Shown: one piece after another, positions 8,254 to 12,673 of the stretch
Layout of the letters: the number at the start of each line of letters is the position of its first letter
How positions within the stretch are numbered: position 1 is the stretch's first letter
DNA from: CAZDBA01 sp964503615
GTDB lineage: Bacteria; Planctomycetota; Planctomycetia; Pirellulales; Pirellulaceae
NCBI GenBank assembly: GCA_964503615.1
Contig: CAZDBA010000140.1
Location: forward strand, 1 to 12,673
Length of the DNA stretch: 12,673 bases
Direction: 5' to 3'
The notes under the pieces: generated by a model
Told to the model about the DNA's origin: nothing
What the model saw: only the letters and a program-made list of their open reading frames with translations
The model's database searches: none
Translations under genes and position numbers: made by a program

Positions 8254-8468
8254 GGCCAACCTGAAGCGAGTTCGTGGAAAGGTGGGTGGCTCAGGCAAAC
8301 GTAAACGGGCATTTTTTTCCAGACTTGGATTCTCGGTAGGTGTGAGTATTCTAGTGTTCAGAATCAGTGCGGATTTCGAGTCGGGAATCTGATAAAGATT
8401 CGACACACCAAGTCGCTGACCGTCTTGGTGACTCATCTTGTTCTCTTAGATTTCTCAGTTACAGTCTT

Positions 8469-9311
8469 ATGAAAATTAGAAAAGCGGTCATTGCAGCCGC
8501 CGCGCCGGACCAACCTCGGCTTCCTTTCCAGAGCTTGGTCGATCGAAAAGGCGAAAATAAAACGGCACTGGAATTGATCGTGGCCGAAGCTGCAGAAGCA
8601 GGAATCGAAGAGATCTGTGTGATCATTCGGCCCGGCGACCTTGAGTCATTTTCTCAGGCTACCTCAAGTCATGACAACATCACGTTTGTCGAGCAGACGA
8701 GCCCCAAAGGCTATTCGGACGCATTGCTTCGGGCAGAGGAGTTCGTCGAGGGTGAGAGCTTTTTGCATCTGGTTGGCGATCATATTTATCTTTCGCGAAC
8801 TGACGAGTGCTGTGCAAAACAGTTAATCGATATTGCGACTCGGGAATCTTGTGCGGTGACTGCGGTTCAATCGACTCATGAGAGTAAGTTACCGTATTTC
8901 GGTACCGTGGGAGCCTCGCGACTTGCCCAGGAATCTCGATTGTTCCAAGTGAATCGGGTCGCAGAAAAACCGACTCCTACCGAGGCGGAACAGGAGCTGG
9001 CCGTGGGTGGTTTGCGGGCAGGGTTCTTTTTATGCGTGTCGGGAATGCATGTGCTACCCGCCTCGTTTTTGACGATTTTGCGAAGCGAATTTGAGGAGGG
9101 GACTCGGCATATTTCGGGAGCGTTAAATAAGCTGGCTGAATGCGAACGGTACCTTGCCTATCAACTGGAGGGGACCCGAATCAACATCGGAGCCAAGTAC
9201 GGACTGTTACGAGCTCAATTGGAGATCGCGTTATCCGGCCCTGACCGTGACGCTATTCTGACTGAGTTGGTTGCCATGTTGGCCAACCGCGTATCTTCAA
9301 ACGAATCATAA
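8469..9311 (+). CDS. Diverged GalU/RmlA-like sugar-phosphate nucleotidyltransferase
   Basis: A 280-residue protein with the overall GalU layout: beta-strand RKAVIAAAA (4-12), LELIVAEAAEAGIEEICVI, EQTSPKGYSDALLRAEEFV, LVGD104HIY, the sugar-phosphate motif E166-K167-P168, a GGLRAGFFL strand and a C-terminal RINIGAKYGLLRAQLEIAL. GalU makes UDP-glucose from UTP and glucose-1-phosphate. Key departures: the glycine-rich nucleotide loop (GxGTR...K) is replaced by AAAAPDQPRLPFQ (9-21). The GDD metal site reads GDH, and the second metal Asp (as in YDxG of GalU) is N239. It may therefore be catalytically altered or a non-catalytic partner. I prefer the ATG at 8469, which sits at the first conserved strand; an upstream in-frame GTG at 8367 adds 34 unlike residues. 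The large kinase gene follows after 13 nt, suggesting an operon. Confidence 0.8.
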   Translation: MKIRKAVIAAAAPDQPRLPFQSLVDRKGENKTALELIVAEAAEAGIEEICVIIRPGDLESFSQATSSHDNITFVEQTSPKGYSDALLRAEEFVEGESFLHLVGDHIYLSRTDECCAKQLIDIATRESCAVTAVQSTHESKLPYFGTVGASRLAQESRLFQVNRVAEKPTPTEAEQELAVGGLRAGFFLCVSGMHVLPASFLTILRSEFEEGTRHISGALNKLAECERYLAYQLEGTRINIGAKYGLLRAQLEIALSGPDRDAILTELVAMLANRVSSNES

Positions 9312-9324
9312 GGCTGGGTGAAAA

Positions 9325-12300
9325 ATGAGTCGTTTGATCGATGTGATTACTTCGAGTGATGATGCGGTACGCAATCAGTCATTGCACGAGATCTGTTGTG
9401 ATCAGAATTTAGAATCGTTGTTGGAGCAACTGGGTGAGCTGGATCAGTTCTGGCGCCAGTCAAAGAATTTGTACCACCGTGTACGGGCTTTGTTTTTTGC
9501 TTCGGCGATTCATCGGTATTACTTGACTGGCCAGTTGACACCGAACCATGATGGCTTGATCCCGTTTAATGCGTATCAGCACTTGTTGCAGCGTCGTTTT
9601 GTAGAAGCAATCGATGATTTGTTGCTTGTACAAGTAAACAACGGGCCCAGCCCCGGAGTGAGCAGTGCGTTGGCGTCCGCCTATCACGAGCTTGGATTTC
9701 AGACCCTTGCGGATCAAGTACGTCGAAGCGTCCGAACCGTAAAAGGGAACCAGTGGATGTTCCGTGTAGGACATCCCACTGATCATCCTTTGAGGTTGAA
9801 CGGAGATTTGCTTAAGAAGACTCCAAGCGGCTTGTTTCCGATTTTGTCGGAAAAGACCTCGGTGCGGATGGATTTTTCGCACAGCGGCTGGAGCGATATT
9901 TTCTTTCTTGGAATGGACTACCCTGCCGGCGCTCGGGTGATCAATGCGTCGATCGACTTGGCAGTCTGTGGTCGGGATGACCAGCCGCGGCCGCCGATCG
10001 AGACTTATTTGCGCGTGATTGATCGGCCCGTGTTGCGGCTGGTGAGTACCGATCTGGGGGCTCAGGCTGAAATCGAATCGTTGAGCGAAGTATTCGATTT
10101 CGCACGAGACTATTTGGGCCTTTTGAAGGCTGCCGTGATCGCGTCCGGAATTGTGCCGCCCGGTCTGGAAGGTTGTGAGCAACCGATCAGCGATGTGATG
10201 GCCCGTTTGATGGGCCGGTCCGATTGTGGATTGGAGATCGTGAGTAAGGTCAACGATATTCCCAAAGGCTCCCGGTTGGCGGTATCGACGAATCTTCTCG
10301 GTTCATTGATTTCGATCTGCATGCGGGCCACCGGACAGGTACGAGCTTTGACAGGCGGGTTGGTTGAGTCAGATCGACGTTTGGTTGCGGCAAGAGCGAT
10401 TTTGGGCGAGTGGATCGGCGGCTCAGGCGGTGGTTGGCAAGACTCCGGTGGCGTGTGGCCGGGTATCAAGCTTATTCAAGGCGCCGAGGCGGGCGAGGAT
10501 GATCCCGAATTTGGAATCAGTCGAGGGCGTTTGCTGCCCAACCATACCGTGTTTTCTTCGGACGAGATTTCAGCTGAGACGCGGCAAAAATTGCAAGATA
10601 GTTTGGTACTTGTTCATGGCGGAATGGCTCAGAATGTAGGGCCGATTCTTGAGATGGTAACGGAGCGGTATTTGCTGCGAAGTCCCAAAGAATGGACAGC
10701 TAGAGCGGATGCGATCAAGGTGCTGGACGAAATTACCACCGCATTGAAATCGGGCGATATAAAAGGGGTAGGTACGGCGACGAATCGGAACTTCTTCGGT
10801 CCGCTGCAATCGATTATTCCTTGGTGTACGAATCTGTATACCAATACGCTGGTTGAAAAAAGCAAAGAGAAATTCGGCGACCAGTTCTGGGGATTCTGGA
10901 TGCTTGGCGGAATGGCCGGTGGCGGGATGGGCTTTATCTTTGATCCGGCTCGAAAGGCAGAAGCCAAGGAGTGGCTGGCCAAGACGATGTCGGAGACTAA
11001 ATCGCTGCTGGAGTTTGCTTTGCCGTTCGCAATGGAACCGGTCGTCTACGATTTTTCAATCAACGATCACGGTAGCTGGAGTCAGTTGTTGGACGGTTGT
11101 GATGATCAACACCCGACTCAAATGCCGGGCAAGTATTACGAAATGACAGCCCCCGCCTGGTTGAGATCGTCGCCCGAACAATTGAGCGAGCAGACAAAGA
11201 TCGAGCTGGGGCAATTGGGCCAGTTGCTTCATGGTAACGCTGAATCAAAGCTGGCTGAGCAGTTGATAAGTCGAATTTTGCCGAAGCCGGTTGATTCCGG
11301 GGAGAGTGCAAACTCACTGGAGGAACTACTGGAGCAGCTCGGTTTCGATTACGAGCTACACGAACAGATTCAAAAAGGCTTGAGGTCCGGCCGGTATGGA
11401 CTTGCCCAAAATCGGCTGCCGCTTAATACAAAAATCAACGACGTTTCCGAGGATGACGTTGTCGATGTTCGGAAGGGTGCAAGTTCCCAGATGGTGGAAC
11501 TTGGCAAGCAAGCGATTGCAAACGGTGAAGTTGGCGTAATGACGCTTGCGGCGGGCGTGGGCAGTCGATGGACCGAAGGCGCAGGCGTGGTCAAGGCTTT
11601 GCATCCGTTTTGCAAGTTCGATGGCCAGCATCGCAGCTTTCTCGAATTGCATTTGGCAAAAAGCCGCCGAACGGGAACAGAAGGTGCCTGCTCGATTCCA
11701 CATGTGTTCACGACAGGGTACCTGACTCATCAACCGATCGCAGACTACCTTCAGCGGTTTGAGAATTTTGGATACGACGGACCTGTCTATCTTTCTCCTG
11801 GCAAGTCGGTCGGTTTGCGAACAATTCCCATGGTTCGAGACCTGGATTTCGCTTGGAAGGAAGTTTCGCAGCAAATTCTCGATGAGCAACAACAAAAGGT
11901 TCGCGACAGTTTGCGGACCGCTTTGGTTGGTTGGGCAAAATCGACTGGTGAAGGAAGTGACTACCGAGACAATCTTCCGATGCAATGTTTGCATCCCGTT
12001 GGGCACTGGTACGAATTCCCAAACATGTTACGCAATGGTGTGCTTAAAAAGATGCTGACCGAACAAAAGAATCTGAAGTACCTAATGCTACACAACGTTG
12101 ATACTGTCGGTGCAAACCTGGATCCGGGGTTGCTTGGCCTACATATCGACAGTGGGAACTGTTTGAGCTTTGAGGTGATCAACCGTCGTTTGGAAGACCG
12201 CGGGGGAGGACTTGCCAGCGTTGATGGAAGAGTGCGTTTGCTGGAAGGATTGGCAATGCCTCGCGAAGAGGATGAATTCTCGCTCTCGTTTTACAATTCG

Positions 12301-12651
12301 ATGACAACCTGGATCGATGTGGACAAATTACTGACCGCGTTCGGATTGACCCGGGACCAGTTAGCAGATCAAGACCGGGTCGACACAGCAGTTCGCGACC
12401 TCAGCCAACGGATGCCAACGTACGTGACGATCAAGGATGTAAAGAAGCGTTGGGGCCACGGTCAGGAAGATGTCTTTCCTGTCACTCAGTTCGAAAAACT
12501 CTGGAGCGACATGTCCAGCTTGGCAGAAATTGATTGTGGCTTCTTTGTCGTGGACCTGTCGCGAGGCCAACAACTGAAAGAGCAATCTCAACTGGATTCA
12601 TGGCTGCGAGATAGAACAGCAGCAAGTGTAGATTCACTGTGCCAGTGGTAG
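9325..12651 (+). CDS. Bifunctional GHMP sugar kinase - UDPGP-family uridylyltransferase fusion
   Basis: An 1108-residue protein in three parts. Residues 1 to about 165 are a helical region I cannot name. Residues about 173-620 look like a fucokinase-type GHMP kinase: SGWSD191 in motif 1, IPKGSRLAVSTNLLG (312-326) in the ATP-loop position, GGGWQD373SGGVWPGIK (368-382), and MLGGMAGGGMGF (526-537) in motif 3. Residues about 700-1100 are a UDPGP nucleotidyltransferase: LAAGVGSRW (741-749) with K757, PVGHWYEFP, HNVDTVGAN (923-931), FEVINRR...RGGGL (949-963), FYNSMTTW and VFPVTQFEK. Together it could phosphorylate a sugar at C1 and then make a UDP-sugar from UTP. Bacteroides FKP has a similar logic but the opposite domain order and a different transferase fold. 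The sugar is not predictable. The kinase ATP loop is degenerate (R317, A319 for glycines). It follows the GalU-like gene by 13 nt. Confidence 0.85.
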   Translation: MSRLIDVITSSDDAVRNQSLHEICCDQNLESLLEQLGELDQFWRQSKNLYHRVRALFFASAIHRYYLTGQLTPNHDGLIPFNAYQHLLQRRFVEAIDDLLLVQVNNGPSPGVSSALASAYHELGFQTLADQVRRSVRTVKGNQWMFRVGHPTDHPLRLNGDLLKKTPSGLFPILSEKTSVRMDFSHSGWSDIFFLGMDYPAGARVINASIDLAVCGRDDQPRPPIETYLRVIDRPVLRLVSTDLGAQAEIESLSEVFDFARDYLGLLKAAVIASGIVPPGLEGCEQPISDVMARLMGRSDCGLEIVSKVNDIPKGSRLAVSTNLLGSLISICMRATGQVRALTGGLVESDRRLVAARAILGEWIGGSGGGWQDSGGVWPGIKLIQGAEAGEDDPEFGISRGRLLPNHTVFSSDEISAETRQKLQDSLVLVHGGMAQNVGPILEMVTERYLLRSPKEWTARADAIKVLDEITTALKSGDIKGVGTATNRNFFGPLQSIIPWCTNLYTNTLVEKSKEKFGDQFWGFWMLGGMAGGGMGFIFDPARKAEAKEWLAKTMSETKSLLEFALPFAMEPVVYDFSINDHGSWSQLLDGCDDQHPTQMPGKYYEMTAPAWLRSSPEQLSEQTKIELGQLGQLLHGNAESKLAEQLISRILPKPVDSGESANSLEELLEQLGFDYELHEQIQKGLRSGRYGLAQNRLPLNTKINDVSEDDVVDVRKGASSQMVELGKQAIANGEVGVMTLAAGVGSRWTEGAGVVKALHPFCKFDGQHRSFLELHLAKSRRTGTEGACSIPHVFTTGYLTHQPIADYLQRFENFGYDGPVYLSPGKSVGLRTIPMVRDLDFAWKEVSQQILDEQQQKVRDSLRTALVGWAKSTGEGSDYRDNLPMQCLHPVGHWYEFPNMLRNGVLKKMLTEQKNLKYLMLHNVDTVGANLDPGLLGLHIDSGNCLSFEVINRRLEDRGGGLASVDGRVRLLEGLAMPREEDEFSLSFYNSMTTWIDVDKLLTAFGLTRDQLADQDRVDTAVRDLSQRMPTYVTIKDVKKRWGHGQEDVFPVTQFEKLWSDMSSLAEIDCGFFVVDLSRGQQLKEQSQLDSWLRDRTAASVDSLCQW

Positions 12652-12673
12652 ACGCGGAAGGTGTGCCGAAGGC

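Noticed and set aside
8295..8320. Possible terminator with a run of seven T after the oxoprolinase-like gene
   Set aside because: The T run is present (8312-8318), but no stable GC-rich stem lies directly before it, so I do not call an intrinsic terminator.
8367..8468. GTG start extending the GalU-like protein by 34 residues
   Set aside because: The added residues (Ser/Arg/Asp-rich) have no counterpart in the family, whose first strand begins right after the ATG at 8469.
11356..12006. 216-codon minus-strand frame inside the kinase-uridylyltransferase gene
   Set aside because: Antisense to conserved UDPGP motifs; no domain seen in its translation.

Overview
The window looks like chromosomal DNA of a Planctomycetota bacterium, probably a Pirellulales/Rhodopirellula-like lineage. 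Three things point there: a DUF1559 pseudopilin-like gene with a GG/FTLVE N-terminus and C-terminal H-x9-DG signature, followed by a small lipoprotein; a secreted PQQ-like beta-propeller whose mature part starts with WDRFRGPNG; and weak or absent Shine-Dalgarno sequences before most genes. The lineage is inferred from gene style, not from a search.

Layout. Positions 66-1486 hold a two-gene minus-strand unit: pseudopilin-like DUF1559 protein, then a lipoprotein whose start overlaps its stop (ATGA). A good sigma70-like promoter (1537-1566) and a clear ribosome binding site (1493-1499) serve it. Positions 1487-2102 are a roughly 600-base divergent intergenic region. It holds the promoter, a perfect 11-bp tandem repeat, a doubtful short minus-strand reading frame, and a hairpin-forming inverted repeat ending 6 nt before the next gene. 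From 2103 to 12651 five genes lie on the plus strand: a YheT-type alpha/beta hydrolase, the secreted beta-propeller, a 1285-residue HyuA-HyuB fusion of the 5-oxoprolinase type, a diverged GalU-like nucleotidyltransferase, and an 1108-residue fusion of a GHMP sugar kinase with a UDPGP-family uridylyltransferase.

How they work together. The last two genes are 13 nt apart and probably form a sugar-activation module. The large protein could in principle phosphorylate a free sugar at C1 and then transfer UMP from UTP to give a UDP-sugar, a salvage route in one polypeptide. The upstream GalU-like protein has lost the usual glycine-rich nucleotide loop and one of the two metal aspartates, so it may be a regulatory or scaffold partner, or an enzyme with altered chemistry. 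The hydrolase, propeller and oxoprolinase genes are closely spaced (38 and 17 nt) and may be co-transcribed, but no shared pathway is evident. The kinase/uridylyltransferase fusion with its degenerate partner is the most interesting part of the window. The rest is ordinary planctomycete core or accessory content.
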